DNA from: Promicromonospora sp049532985 | GTDB lineage: Bacteria > Actinomycetota > Actinomycetes > Actinomycetales > Cellulomonadaceae | Assembly (NCBI RefSeq): GCF_049532985.1 | Contig: NZ_CP186693.1 | Location: 5,704,001-5,768,000, forward strand | Length of the DNA stretch: 64,000 nt | Direction of reading: 5' to 3' | Shown here: in pieces, positions 42,971-51,933 of the stretch | How the letters are laid out: every line of letters starts with the position of its first letter | How positions within the stretch are numbered: the first letter of the stretch is position 1 | Notes under the pieces: model-generated | Seen by the model: only the letters and a program-made list of their open reading frames with translations | Database searches by the model: none | Told to the model about the DNA's origin: nothing | Translations under genes and position numbers: made by a program

Positions 42971-43571
42971 AGGACCGGTCGCCGAAGTTCGGGTCGATCT
43001 CCTCCGGGGTGCGCGCCAGCATGTGCGCCACCTGTTCCACCACGACGTCGCGGACCAGGTCGGCGAGGTCCTCCTGGTCGAAGGCGCGCACCTCGACGGG
43101 ACGGCGGTAGACCACCACGCGCCCGGGGCGGCCCGCCTCGGCGGGGAAGAAGCGGCCGAGCAGCACGCCGCCGTCCTCCCACGGGGCCGGGTCCGACGGC
43201 GGCACGTCCTCGACCGCGAACTCCGTGCCGCGCAGGTGCGCGGCCCAGGTGCGGTCGAGGTCCTCGACGACGTCGAGCACGAGGTCGTCGAACCGCTGCG
43301 CGCGCGTGCGGTGCGCCGGTGCGCCGGGCGGGAGCAGCGGGCCGCGCAGCCCCCGGCCGCGCCGGTCACGACGCCGGGGCCGGACGGCGTCGCCCTCGCC
43401 GTCGGGCCGGGTGGCGGCCAGCCGCAGCAGGTCCGCCTGCGAAGCCTTGGGGATGCCGGCCGCCGGGCCACCGGGCGTGCTCGCGGCGCTGCCGGAGGAA
43501 CCAGACGAACCGCCCGAGGCGGGGCCGCGGCCGGACCGCCGGTTGCGGCCGCGAGGTGAGAACGGAGGCAC
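42969..43571 (-). CDS. Metallopeptidase-family protein with degenerate active site (Rv3259-like)
   Basis: 200 residues of the minimal zincin family (DUF1025-like), placed as in mycobacteria between whiB2 and DUF3499. Conserved C-terminal part is VVVYRRPVEVRAFDQEDLADLVRDVVVEQVAHMLARTPEEID. The zinc motif HExxH of the family reads EQVAH (179-183): the first His and catalytic Glu are replaced, so peptidase activity is doubtful. The first 90 residues are Gly/Ser/Arg-rich and disordered. The GTG at 43571 is 6 nt from a TATCGT -10 box. Confidence 0.75.
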   Translation of the reverse strand: MPPFSPRGRNRRSGRGPASGGSSGSSGSAASTPGGPAAGIPKASQADLLRLAATRPDGEGDAVRPRRRDRRGRGLRGPLLPPGAPAHRTRAQRFDDLVLDVVEDLDRTWAAHLRGTEFAVEDVPPSDPAPWEDGGVLLGRFFPAEAGRPGRVVVYRRPVEVRAFDQEDLADLVRDVVVEQVAHMLARTPEEIDPNFGDRS

Positions 43572-43577
43572 GTACCG

Positions 43578-43583
43578 ACGATA
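43578..43583 (-). promoter_or_regulatory. -10 box of the leaderless metallopeptidase-like gene
   Basis: TATCGT on the minus strand, 6 nt before the GTG at 43571. Confidence 0.45.
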
Positions 43584-43639
43584 CGTCGAATCCGCCCCGC
43601 TCCGGCTCACCTCTCGCGCGCCGCGCGGACAGGAGCCCA

Positions 43640-43645
43640 TATCCT
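43640..43645 (+). promoter_or_regulatory. -10 box of leaderless DUF2142 gene 1
   Basis: TATCCT lies 6 nt before the GTG at 43652 and is divergent from the metallopeptidase-like gene's box. Confidence 0.5.
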
Positions 43646-43651
43646 GAGGCG

Positions 43652-45358
43652 GTGCGCGACGACACCGCCGAGGTTACGTACCGCCGGGCGCTCGCCCTGA
43701 TCACCGTGCTCGTCGCCCTGGTGGGCGCGGTGTGGGCGGTGCTGACGCCCGCCTTCCGCGCACCCGACGAGCCGCAGCACGTCAACAGCGTGCTCCGGCT
43801 GGCGTACGGGGGCGGCTGGCCCGCCGCCGGGGAGGCGCTCGTGGGCCCCGCCGTCGACGCGGCGCGGGAGCAGGCGGCGCTGGCCACGGACGTACCCGGC
43901 CGGCACCTCGACCGCGTCGAGCTGCCGCCGTTCGTCGACGTGCCGCCCGTCCCCGACGCGCAGCGCGGCACGGTGACCGCGGAGAACGCCCTCGCCGACC
44001 CGTTGCCGCCCGGCACCGGGACGCGGCACCTGCCCACCGACGTCGTGGACCAGATGACCCAGCACCCGCCGCTCTACTACGCGCTCGCCGCGGGGGTGCT
44101 GCACGTGACCGGCACGGCCGAGGCCCGCTGGGACCTCCAGCTCCTGACGCTGCGGCTGTTCGACGTCGTGCTCCTGCTTCCCCTGCCGCTGCTGACCGCC
44201 GGGGCCGTACGCCGTCTGCTGACCCGTCGTGCGGACGGCGGGCGCGCGGCCGCGCTGGTGGCGGCGTCGTTCACGCTGTTCGTACCGCAGGTGGGGCACA
44301 TCCTGGGCAGCGTCACCAACGACGCGCTCGTGACGCTCAGCGGTGCGGCCACGGCCTACCTGTGCGCCCGGGTGGTGACGGGCGACGTGCGGTGGCGCAC
44401 GGCGGCGGGGCTCGGGACGGTGGTCGGGGTCGGGCTGCTGACCAAGGTCATGGCGGCCTTCGCGCTGCCGATGGTGGTGGCCGCCTTCGCGCTGGCGGCC
44501 GGCCCCCGCGGACGCCGGGCGGCGGGCGTGCTCGTCGCGGGCGCCGTCGCGCTCGCCGTCGGCGGCTGGTGGTGGGTGCGCAACCTGGTCGTGCTGGGGA
44601 CGGTGCAACCCGTCGGCATCCCGGACCGGTTCCCCGACGACGCGGAGCCGAACGGCCCTTGGTACTTCGTGCGGACCGTGGTGATGAGCCTGACCCGGTC
44701 GTTCTTCGGCAACTTCGGCTGGCTGGAGGTCCGGCTGCCCGACGCCGTGTTCTGGACCGCCGCCGTCGTGGTCGCGGGCCTGTGCGTGCTGGCCGTGGCC
44801 CGCGGCCCGGCACGGCGGGGCACGGCCGTGCTGCTGCTGCAGCCGGTGGCGCTCTGGTGCGGCGTCGTGGCCAACGCGTGGCCCGACTACGCGGCACACG
44901 GCTGGATCTCCGCCGTGCAGGGCCGCTACCTGTTCGCCGGCCTCCTGGCGCTCGGCGCGGCGACCGCCCTCGGCCTGGGCACGCTGCTCGGCCCGCGGCT
45001 GCGCGCCGCCGTGCCCTGGGTCGTCGGCACGGGCGCGGTCGCGGCGGCGGCCGGCCTGGCCTACGGGTTCTGGGGCTTCTACCAGGGACCGGACCGGACG
45101 GTGGCCGACGCCGCGGCCCGCTGGGCCGGGTGGAGCCCCCTGACCTGGCCTCAGCTCGTGCTGGTCGGCGCCGTGGGCGTGGTCGTCGCGGTCGCGGCCG
45201 TGCTGGCGGCGGCGCGGTTCTCCCGGGTGGTGCCGGACGTGCCGGACCATCCGCGCTCGCCGGCGGTCCGCGTGACCGAGACGGTGACGGCCACGCCGAG
45301 TGCCAGTCCGGCGACCAGCAGCACGACGAGCGTGCCCGCCGGGAAGGCGTACCAGTAG
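43652..45358 (+). CDS. DUF2142 polytopic membrane protein 1
   Basis: 568 residues, about 12 membrane helices, with the DUF2142 signature FRAPDEPQHVN after helix 1 and HPPLYYALAAGVLH in the large outer loop, features shared with lipid-linked-sugar glycosyltransferases of the GT-C fold. It probably handles polyprenyl-linked sugars during surface glycan assembly; the substrate is unknown. Its last 208 nt overlap the 3' end of a convergent paralogue: the final helix (about 497-525) is encoded opposite the hydrophilic tail of that protein, and its own Ser/Thr-rich tail opposite the paralogue's last helix. Confidence 0.88.
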   Translation: MRDDTAEVTYRRALALITVLVALVGAVWAVLTPAFRAPDEPQHVNSVLRLAYGGGWPAAGEALVGPAVDAAREQAALATDVPGRHLDRVELPPFVDVPPVPDAQRGTVTAENALADPLPPGTGTRHLPTDVVDQMTQHPPLYYALAAGVLHVTGTAEARWDLQLLTLRLFDVVLLLPLPLLTAGAVRRLLTRRADGGRAAALVAASFTLFVPQVGHILGSVTNDALVTLSGAATAYLCARVVTGDVRWRTAAGLGTVVGVGLLTKVMAAFALPMVVAAFALAAGPRGRRAAGVLVAGAVALAVGGWWWVRNLVVLGTVQPVGIPDRFPDDAEPNGPWYFVRTVVMSLTRSFFGNFGWLEVRLPDAVFWTAAVVVAGLCVLAVARGPARRGTAVLLLQPVALWCGVVANAWPDYAAHGWISAVQGRYLFAGLLALGAATALGLGTLLGPRLRAAVPWVVGTGAVAAAAGLAYGFWGFYQGPDRTVADAAARWAGWSPLTWPQLVLVGAVGVVVAVAAVLAAARFSRVVPDVPDHPRSPAVRVTETVTATPSASPATSSTTSVPAGKAYQ

Positions 45359-46854
45359 CCGACGGCGGCGACAGCCCGGCCGAGCGCGTCCAGGCCGCCG
45401 TCCTCCGGCATCCAGTACAGGCGCCAGGTGTCGATCTGATAGGTCAGGTGCAGGGCGGCGGCCAGCACCAGCAGGGCCAGGGGTACGGTCCGGCGCAGCC
45501 GCGGGCGCAGCACGGCCGCGCCCGCCACGGCGACGACCCCCAGCCCCACGAGGCCGGTGAACAGGTACCGGCCCTGCATGGCCGCCCCGAAGTCGGCGAA
45601 GGCGGCGAACTGCTCCCAGGAACCTCGCGCGACGATCGCCGCGAGGGCGGGCACGGGGAACAGGAGCACGAGGGCGTCGAGGCGTGGGAGCGTCCGGCGG
45701 GCGAGCGCGGCGACGAGACCGGCCAGCAGCACCACGAGGGCCACGCGGGCCATCCACCAGGACGCGTCCAGATCGGGCCGCCACGACTCGTCGTGGATGG
45801 GCCCGGGTGCGTGGTCCTGCATGAAGAACAGGGTGACCATGCGCTCGGCGAACCGGCCGAGCCAGATGAGGCCGCCGTCCGACCAGCCGTGGACGGGGGT
45901 GAGGTCGGGCGGGGTGGCGTGCGTGCCGTGCGGCTGGAGCATGCCGTGGACCACCACGTTCCGCACCCACCAGGCCGCACCGGGGACGGCGGCGACGGCG
46001 ACCAGCAGCAGCCCGACGAGGGCCTCCCGCACCCGTGCACGGAATCGCCAGGCGGCAACCGCGTAGGCCAGGACGATCCACGCGGGGAACATCAGCGCGA
46101 ACCCCTTGGTCAGCAGTGCCAGCGTGGTGACGAGCCCCAGCAGCAGGGCCGTGCGACGCGTGAGGTCGCCGGTCAGCACCCGGACCACCAGATATGTGGC
46201 GCAGGCGCCGAGCAGCACCAGGAGGTTGTCGTTGTTCACCGCCGACTCCAGGTGCGTCAGCTCCGGGACCGCGAGCGGCACCAGGGCGGCCGCGACGGGC
46301 AGCGGCTCGGGCAGGCGCAGCCTGCGCGCGGTGGCGAACAGGAGGAGCGGGAGGGGGAGCGCGAGCAGTGCGTTCCACCAGCGCAGCATCAGCCAGATCT
46401 GGTCCAGCGGTGCGTCCTGCCAGTCGGGCACCAGGGCGACGACACCCGCGCCCAGCAGGTAGTACAGCGGCGGGTGCTGCACGAGCTGGTTGAACACCGG
46501 CGTCCGCGGGCCCTCGCCGCGCTTGACGGTCAAGGTCGCCGAGCCGCCGGCCTCCGAGTACGTGGGCCGTTCGCCGCGCGGCGGGACGTCCTGCCGGTCG
46601 GCCAGGTGCTGCGGCCCGCCGATCCGGTCCGCCCGGACGAAGCCGCCCGCCGCCACGCCCTGCGTGACGAACGACGTGCCGGGTGCAGGCCACGGCCAGG
46701 CGTCGCCCTGCCGCACCTGGAGGATCAGGTCCACGTGCTGACGCTCGTCGGGCGAGCGGACGTTGGGGAAGACGGCCGTCTGGCCGAGCATCACCACGAG
46801 ATGCAGGAGCACGATCAGCCACACGACGACAGGGACCGTTCGGGGACTGGTCAC
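45151..46854 (-). CDS. DUF2142 polytopic membrane protein 2
   Basis: 567 residues, paralogue of and almost equal in length to the convergent DUF2142 gene. It shows the signature VRSPDERQHVDLIL after helix 1, HPPLYYLLGAGVV, and about 12 helices. The GTG at 46854 is fixed by TATCCT 6 nt upstream; longer upstream frames lack conserved sequence. The hydrophilic C-terminal 40 residues (Ala/Thr-rich) arise only in the 208-nt antisense overlap with gene 1 and look like read-through of the opposite strand's coding sequence. Confidence 0.88.
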   Translation of the reverse strand: MTSPRTVPVVVWLIVLLHLVVMLGQTAVFPNVRSPDERQHVDLILQVRQGDAWPWPAPGTSFVTQGVAAGGFVRADRIGGPQHLADRQDVPPRGERPTYSEAGGSATLTVKRGEGPRTPVFNQLVQHPPLYYLLGAGVVALVPDWQDAPLDQIWLMLRWWNALLALPLPLLLFATARRLRLPEPLPVAAALVPLAVPELTHLESAVNNDNLLVLLGACATYLVVRVLTGDLTRRTALLLGLVTTLALLTKGFALMFPAWIVLAYAVAAWRFRARVREALVGLLLVAVAAVPGAAWWVRNVVVHGMLQPHGTHATPPDLTPVHGWSDGGLIWLGRFAERMVTLFFMQDHAPGPIHDESWRPDLDASWWMARVALVVLLAGLVAALARRTLPRLDALVLLFPVPALAAIVARGSWEQFAAFADFGAAMQGRYLFTGLVGLGVVAVAGAAVLRPRLRRTVPLALLVLAAALHLTYQIDTWRLYWMPEDGGLDALGRAVAAVGYWYAFPAGTLVVLLVAGLALGVAVTVSVTRTAGERGWSGTSGTTRENRAAASTAATATTTPTAPTSTS

Positions 46855-46860
46855 GCGAGC

Positions 46861-46866
46861 AGGATA
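46861..46866 (-). promoter_or_regulatory. -10 box of leaderless DUF2142 gene 2
   Basis: TATCCT on the minus strand, 6 nt before the GTG at 46854. A 12-bp palindrome TCACCCGGGTGA lies upstream at 46896-46907, between this box and the divergent glycosyltransferase gene. Confidence 0.5.
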
Positions 46867-46957
46867 TCGCCGGAGGCGCCGGTTCACGCCGGATCTCACC
46901 CGGGTGAAGGGAGTTCCATGACGAGTGATGTTCACCCCTCGTTCGTCTGGCGTGCCG

Positions 46958-46963
46958 TAGGGT
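46958..46963 (+). promoter_or_regulatory. Possible -10 box of the GT2/GT4/flippase operon
   Basis: TAGGGT in a locally AT-richer stretch; it would give a leader of about 70 nt before the ATG at 47040. No good -35 box was found. Confidence 0.3.
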
Positions 46964-47039
46964 TGAAACCGCACTCGCTGCTTGATCATCGGCTCGGCCG
47001 TCGGCCGGACGCGAGCCCGTAACCGAAGGCAACAGGGCC

Positions 47040-48119
47040 ATGAAGTTGTTCGTGCAGATTCCTTGCCTGAACGAGGAAGAGACTCTTCCTCTGGTGCTTG
47101 CCACGATCCCCCGCGACATCCCGGGCATCGACGAGGTCGAGATCCTGGTGGTCGACGACGGCTCCACGGACGGCACCGTCGAGGTGGCCCGCCGCCTCGG
47201 CGTGCGGCACTTCGTCCACCACACCCGGAACATGGGCCTGGCCCGTTCGTTCCGCGACGGCGTCGACTACGCGCTGCGGCACGGCGCCGACATCGTGGTG
47301 AACACCGACGGCGACAACCAGTACCCGCAGGAGCGGATCGGCGACCTCGTGATGCCGGTGGTGCTCGGCGACGCGGACATCGTGATCGCGGACCGGCAGA
47401 CCGGCACCATCGACCACTTCTCCCCGCTGAAGAAGACGCTGCAGAAGGTGGGCAGCGAGGTGGTCAACTTCGCCGCGGGGACCGACCTGCCGGACGCCGC
47501 GAGCGGGTTCCGCGCCTACTCGCGTGGCGCGCTCCTGCGGCTCAACGTCGTCACGCAGTTCAGCTACTGCATGGAGACCATCATCCAGGCCGGTCACCAG
47601 CGGCTGCGCATCCAGAGCGTGCCGGTCACCACCAACCCCAAGACGCGGGAGTCCCGGCTCTTCTCGAGCATGTGGCAGCACATCGCCAAGTCGGGTCAGG
47701 CCATCAGCCGGTCCTACGTGATGTACAAGCCGCACGTCGTGTTCGTGACGCTCGGCATCGTCTTCGCGCTCGGTGCCGCCGTGCCGTTCGGCCGGTACGC
47801 CCTGCTCCTGGCCACGGGAACCCCGGGCCAGCACCTCCAGTCGATCGTGCTCGGCGCCACCTCGATGGTCGGAGCGCTGCTCAGCTTCGCCCTGCTCGTG
47901 CTGGCCGACCTGCAACGCACCAACCGCGTGCTGCTCGAGGACACGCTGGAGCGCCTCAAGGAGATGCAGTACGGCATGGTCGCCGTCACGGACCCGACGG
48001 TGGCCGCCGCACGGGAGAACCCGCAGGTGCCCGGCAACGGCCGGCCCTCCGGGGACCGGGCCCGCCCGGCAGGCCCCGGCGACCCCGGCCTGGCGGACGT
48101 GCCCGCGAGCGTGCAGTGA
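47040..48119 (+). CDS. GT2 glycosyltransferase, dolichyl-phosphate-sugar synthase type
   Basis: 359 residues: GT2 domain (about 1-235) beginning VQIPCLNEEETLPLVL, with VVDDGSTDGT for nucleotide binding and NTDGDNQYP as the DXD metal site, then two membrane helices (about 240-300) and a hydrophilic tail. The fold resembles polyprenyl-phosphate sugar transferases, so it probably charges a lipid carrier with a sugar. Starts with ATG and an upstream GAAGG. The stop overlaps the next gene's GTG as GTGA, so it heads a coupled three-gene operon. Confidence 0.92.
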   Translation: MKLFVQIPCLNEEETLPLVLATIPRDIPGIDEVEILVVDDGSTDGTVEVARRLGVRHFVHHTRNMGLARSFRDGVDYALRHGADIVVNTDGDNQYPQERIGDLVMPVVLGDADIVIADRQTGTIDHFSPLKKTLQKVGSEVVNFAAGTDLPDAASGFRAYSRGALLRLNVVTQFSYCMETIIQAGHQRLRIQSVPVTTNPKTRESRLFSSMWQHIAKSGQAISRSYVMYKPHVVFVTLGIVFALGAAVPFGRYALLLATGTPGQHLQSIVLGATSMVGALLSFALLVLADLQRTNRVLLEDTLERLKEMQYGMVAVTDPTVAAARENPQVPGNGRPSGDRARPAGPGDPGLADVPASVQ

Positions 48120-49225
48120 TCGCGTTCGGCACCTACGACGCCGCACGACACCCGCGCATCGCCGTCCTCGTCGCCGGGCTGCGCGCCCACGGGACCAAGG
48201 TCACCGAGCTCAACCGGCCCCTCGGCCTGTCCACCGCCGAACGGGTGCGCATGCTCCAGCAGCCGTGGCGGCTGCCCGTGCTCGCCGGGCGCCTGGTGCG
48301 GTGCTGGGCCGGCCTCGTGACCGACGCCGTGCGGCTGCGCCGGGCCGAAGGGCGGCCCCCGGCGGTGCTCGTCGGCTACCTCGGCCACTTCGACGTGATC
48401 CTGGCCCGGCTGCTGTACCCGCGGTCCGTGGTGGTGCTCGACCACCTCGTGTTCGCCGGGGACACCGCCGCCGACCGCGGGGCCGCCGGGCTCCGGGTGC
48501 GGCTCCTGACCGGTCTGGACCGGCTGGCGATCGCGTGCGCCGACGTGGTGGTCACCGACACCGAGGAGCACCGGCGGATGCTGCCCGACCCGGGCAAGGG
48601 CGTCGTCGTCCCGGTCGGCGCACCGGACGCGTGGCGGACGGCGGCCGCCTCCGCGGCGCCGGGCGAGGCCACGGCCGGCGCCGGGAGGCTCTCGGTCGTC
48701 TTCTTCGGGCTCTACACCCCGCTCCAGGGCGCACCCGTCATCGCGGAGGCGGTGCGCGACGCCGTCGCCGCCGGGGCCGCCCTGGACGTGACGATGGTCG
48801 GCACCGGCCAGGACCTGCCCCGCGCCCGCGAGATCCTGGCCGGGACACCCGGCGTGACCTGGCGCGACTGGGTCGAGCCCGACGAGCTGCCCGCGCTCGT
48901 CGCCCGGCACCAGGTCTGCCTCGGCATCTTCAGCGACACCCCCAAGGGCGTGCGCGTGGTGCCGAACAAGGTGTACCAGGGGCTCGCCGCGGGCTGCGTC
49001 GTCGTCACCTCGGACACCCCGCCGCAGCGCCGGGTCGTGGGGGAGCACGCCGAGCTCGTACCGCCCGCCGAACCTGGGTCGCTCGCGGCCCGGCTCGTCG
49101 CCCTCTGCGACCCCGCCACGCTCGCCGCCGCCCGCGAGCGCGCGGCACGGGGCCGGGACCGCATCCGCCCGCAGACGGTCACGGAACCCCTGATCGCAGC
49201 CCTGGCAGCCAGGACCGCCCTGTGA
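48116..49225 (+). CDS. GT4-type glycosyltransferase
   Basis: 369 residues of GT-B fold: N-terminal Rossmann half (about 1-165) and C-terminal nucleotide-sugar half starting LSVVFFGLYTPLQGAPVIAEA, with GVRVVPNKVYQGLAAGCVVV in the donor site of GT4 enzymes. Overlaps both neighbours as GTGA, so it is translated together with the GT2 and the flippase-like protein. There are no membrane segments, so it is cytoplasmic. Substrate unknown. The conserved EX7E motif of GT4 is not perfectly evident, so assignment below family level is open. Confidence 0.85.
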   Translation: MIAFGTYDAARHPRIAVLVAGLRAHGTKVTELNRPLGLSTAERVRMLQQPWRLPVLAGRLVRCWAGLVTDAVRLRRAEGRPPAVLVGYLGHFDVILARLLYPRSVVVLDHLVFAGDTAADRGAAGLRVRLLTGLDRLAIACADVVVTDTEEHRRMLPDPGKGVVVPVGAPDAWRTAAASAAPGEATAGAGRLSVVFFGLYTPLQGAPVIAEAVRDAVAAGAALDVTMVGTGQDLPRAREILAGTPGVTWRDWVEPDELPALVARHQVCLGIFSDTPKGVRVVPNKVYQGLAAGCVVVTSDTPPQRRVVGEHAELVPPAEPGSLAARLVALCDPATLAAARERAARGRDRIRPQTVTEPLIAALAARTAL

Positions 49226-50211
49226 GCACCCCGGGCGGGCCGGTGACCGGCGGGGGCGTGGTGGCGCGGGCCGGCCGGGTGGTGCGGTCCCGGTGGGTGC
49301 GGTGGGGGTTTCTCGTCGTTGCGCTCGGGCTGGCGGTCTGGTACGTGGCCGGCAACCGCGCCGAGCTGGCCCGGGCGGCCGCAGGACTCTCCGTGGCGGA
49401 GGCCGCGTCCGTCGTCGTGCTCGGTGTGGTGTACGTGTGGTGCACGCTGCTGGCCTGGCGCGCGGTGCTCGCCGATCTGGGCTCGCCGCTGCGGCTCGGG
49501 CCCGCGGTGACGGTGTTCGGGGTCAGCCAGCTCGGCAAGTACGTGCCGGGCGGCGTGTGGAACGTCGTCGCCGCCGCGGAGGTGGGCGCGGGCAACGGCG
49601 TGCCGCGCAGCCGGGCGGCGACGTCGATGCTGGTCGCCGTGGCCGTGTCGGTCGCGTCGGGTGCCGCGGTGGGCGCCGTCGCGCTGCCGTTCGTCTCGTC
49701 GACGGCGTGGGGTGCCTGGTCCTGGGTGGTGTGGGCGGCGCCCGCCGTCGTGGTCGTGCTCGCCCCGCCCGTGCTCAACCGGCTGATCGGGCTGGCCCTG
49801 CGGGTCGCCGGGCGGCCCGCGCCGGAGCACCCGATGACCTGGGGCGGCCTGGGGCGCGCCGCCGTCTGGTCGGTGGCCGGGTGGCTCGTCGCCGGGCTGC
49901 AGCTCTGGGTGCTGTGCACCGGCCTGGGGATGACGCCGTCCGCCCGGACGTTCGCATTGGCGACCGGTGGCTGGGCGCTCGCCTGGACCGCAGGGTTCCT
50001 GTTCGTGCTGGCGCCGGCCGGGGCGGGCGTGCGCGAGGTGGTGCTCGCGGCGGTGCTCGCCGGGGCGCTGTCCGGGCCGGCGACGGGACTCGCGGTGCTG
50101 GTCAGCCGGGTTGCGCTGACGCTCGTCGACCTGGCCTTCGCGGGTGCGGGGCTGCTGCTGGCGCGGGGTGCGCGGCGCGCCGTCGTCGGGCGGGCGTCCT
50201 CACCCCCGTGA
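49222..50211 (+). CDS. Lysylphosphatidylglycerol synthase TM-domain / flippase-like protein
   Basis: 329 residues with eight predicted membrane helices, family UPF0104/AglD-like: FGVSQLGKYVPGGVWNVVAAAE is the diagnostic glycine-rich segment (about residue 95-115), and AGAGVREVVLAAVL follows in the second half. It has no aminoacyl-transferase domain. Members commonly lie in polysaccharide operons and are thought to move lipid-linked precursors across the membrane. It is coupled by GTGA overlap to the two glycosyltransferases, which supports that role. Confidence 0.87.
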   Translation: MSTPGGPVTGGGVVARAGRVVRSRWVRWGFLVVALGLAVWYVAGNRAELARAAAGLSVAEAASVVVLGVVYVWCTLLAWRAVLADLGSPLRLGPAVTVFGVSQLGKYVPGGVWNVVAAAEVGAGNGVPRSRAATSMLVAVAVSVASGAAVGAVALPFVSSTAWGAWSWVVWAAPAVVVVLAPPVLNRLIGLALRVAGRPAPEHPMTWGGLGRAAVWSVAGWLVAGLQLWVLCTGLGMTPSARTFALATGGWALAWTAGFLFVLAPAGAGVREVVLAAVLAGALSGPATGLAVLVSRVALTLVDLAFAGAGLLLARGARRAVVGRASSPP

Positions 50212-50250
50212 GCATCCGGCGTGTTCGCCGCGTCGTGCCCGGTCAGGGCG

Positions 50251-50256
50251 TAGTCT
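50251..50256 (+). promoter_or_regulatory. -10 box of the leaderless DUF3499 gene
   Basis: TAGTCT lies 6 nt before the GTG at 50263. Confidence 0.5.
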
Positions 50257-50262
50257 CGGCGC

Positions 50263-50625
50263 GTGAGATCGGTGAGACAGTGTTCGCGCTCGGCCTGCAC
50301 CAATGCGGCCGTGGCGACGCTCACGTACGTGTACGCGGACTCGACGGCGGTTCTGGGTCCGCTTGCGCACCTGGCCGAGCCCCACAGCTACGACCTGTGC
50401 GCGGAGCACGCCGAACGGCTGACCGCGCCGCGCGGGTGGGAGGTGGTCCGCCTCATGCCCGAGTTCGAGGACGCGGGGCCGAGCCCCGACGACCTGTCCG
50501 CCCTGGCCGACGCCGTCCGTGAGGCGGGCCGGGTGCGCCGCCCGGCCGAGCCGCCCACGGTCACGGAGACGGCCCGCCGGGGCCACCTCCGCGTCCTGCG
50601 CGCGGACGACGACACCTCGGCCTGA
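50263..50625 (+). CDS. DUF3499 family protein
   Basis: 120-residue small soluble protein conserved in actinobacteria (mycobacterial Rv3258c). Cys7 and Cys12 in RQCSRSACTNAA plus Cys46 and His49 in YDLCAEHAERL could bind zinc. The charged C-terminal half is variable. The leaderless GTG start is supported by its -10 box. It converges on manA (stops 7 nt apart). Function unknown; always near whiB2, manA and phosphomannomutase, so possibly regulatory. Confidence 0.88.
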   Translation: MRSVRQCSRSACTNAAVATLTYVYADSTAVLGPLAHLAEPHSYDLCAEHAERLTAPRGWEVVRLMPEFEDAGPSPDDLSALADAVREAGRVRRPAEPPTVTETARRGHLRVLRADDDTSA

Positions 50626-50631
50626 AACGGC

Positions 50632-51870
50632 CTACGGGACCCAGGCGCAGACCGCGTGGCCTGCGCCCGAGAGGGTCAGGTTGCCCGCGTCGTGCGGGAC
50701 GAAGACCGAGTCGCCCTGGGTCAGGCGCTGCGCGCCGGTCTCGGCGCGGTCGGCGTCGAGCGTCAGCTCACCGTCCAGGCAGAGCAGGATGCGGGGGCCG
50801 GTGGCGGGCAGGCAGACCGACTCGGTGGGGTCGACGTCCGCGGTCGTGAGCGCGAACTCCGTGACCGGCACGCGGTAGGTGTGCACCTGGCCGCGGCTGC
50901 CCGCCGTGCTCACCTCGGGGGTGAACGGCTGCTGCGGTGCGAACGTGGTGCAGGCGACCAGGTTCTCCTCGTCCACGAGCTTGGTGGTGAGGCCCGCGCG
51001 CAGCACGTTGTCGGAGGAGGCCATGATCTCGACGCCCAGCCCCGACAGGTAGGCGTGCACCACGCCGGCCGGCGTGAAGGCCGCCTCGCCCGGCTCCAGC
51101 GAGAAGCGGTTGAGCATGAGGGACGCGATGGCGCCCGGGTCGCCGGGGTGCTGGTCGGCGAGGTCGATGACCGTGCGGTCGGCGCGCTCGAACGGAGACC
51201 CGGCCGCCAGGCGGGCGCGCACGGAGTCGAGGGTCGCCTCGATGTCGGCGGCGCAGGCCTCGTCGGCCCGCGCGGACAGCAGGTGGTTGAACGCGTCCCG
51301 CATGCCGTCGTGGCCGCGGTCGCGCAGCAGGGCCGCGCGCACACCCTCGACCAGGTCACCGGCCAGACCGTCCAGCACGTCCAGGATGGTGCGCGGCGTG
51401 CGGAAGCCGGCCAGGCCCTCGAACTGCGACAGGGCGACGATCATCTCCGGCTTGTGCTGGTCGTCCTTGAAGGACCGCTTGGGCGACGAGAGGGCCATCC
51501 CGGCCTTGTTCTCGCGTGCGAAGCCCTCCCGGGCCTGCCGCGGCGAGGGGTGCACCTGGAGCGACAGCGCCTTGCCCGCGGCCAGCACCTTCAGCAGGTA
51601 CGGCAGGCGCGGCCCGAACTGCTCGGCCACGCGATGGCCCAGGGTCTGCACGGGTGCCTCGCGGACCAGGCGGTCGAGCGTGACGTCGTCGTCCTCGATC
51701 ACCGTGACCGACGGCGCACTCGTGTGCGCGCCGAGCCAGAGCTCGGCCTGCGGCTGCCCGTCCGGCTCTGCGCCGAGCAGGTGGGGGATGGCGTCGACCG
51801 ACCCCCAGTCGTACCGCTGGATCGTGTTGGTCAGCGGCAGGGGGGCGTGGAACTGGGCTACGGCAAGCAC
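50632..51870 (-). CDS. manA: Mannose-6-phosphate isomerase, class I
   Basis: Interconverts fructose-6-phosphate and mannose-6-phosphate, feeding mannose into surface glycans through the phosphomannomutase encoded 4 kb away. The 412 residues contain IQRYDWGS, LWLGAHTSAPS, zinc ligands Gln105 and His107 in SLQVHP and Glu142 in DQHKPEM, and a cupin C-terminal half with AGVVHAYLSGLGVEIMASSDN. The GTG at 51870 is chosen because TATCCT lies 6 nt upstream; a longer frame to 51912 starts inside the intergenic region without a ribosome site. Confidence 0.95.
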   Translation of the reverse strand: MLAVAQFHAPLPLTNTIQRYDWGSVDAIPHLLGAEPDGQPQAELWLGAHTSAPSVTVIEDDDVTLDRLVREAPVQTLGHRVAEQFGPRLPYLLKVLAAGKALSLQVHPSPRQAREGFARENKAGMALSSPKRSFKDDQHKPEMIVALSQFEGLAGFRTPRTILDVLDGLAGDLVEGVRAALLRDRGHDGMRDAFNHLLSARADEACAADIEATLDSVRARLAAGSPFERADRTVIDLADQHPGDPGAIASLMLNRFSLEPGEAAFTPAGVVHAYLSGLGVEIMASSDNVLRAGLTTKLVDEENLVACTTFAPQQPFTPEVSTAGSRGQVHTYRVPVTEFALTTADVDPTESVCLPATGPRILLCLDGELTLDADRAETGAQRLTQGDSVFVPHDAGNLTLSGAGHAVCAWVP

Positions 51871-51876
51871 CGCGCA

Positions 51877-51882
51877 AGGATA
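51877..51882 (-). promoter_or_regulatory. -10 box of leaderless manA
   Basis: TATCCT on the minus strand, 6 nt before the GTG at 51870. Confidence 0.5.
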
Positions 51883-51933
51883 GCCCGCCGGACCGGCCGG
51901 ATCAGGGGGCACCGGTGCGGCCCCGCCGTCTGC

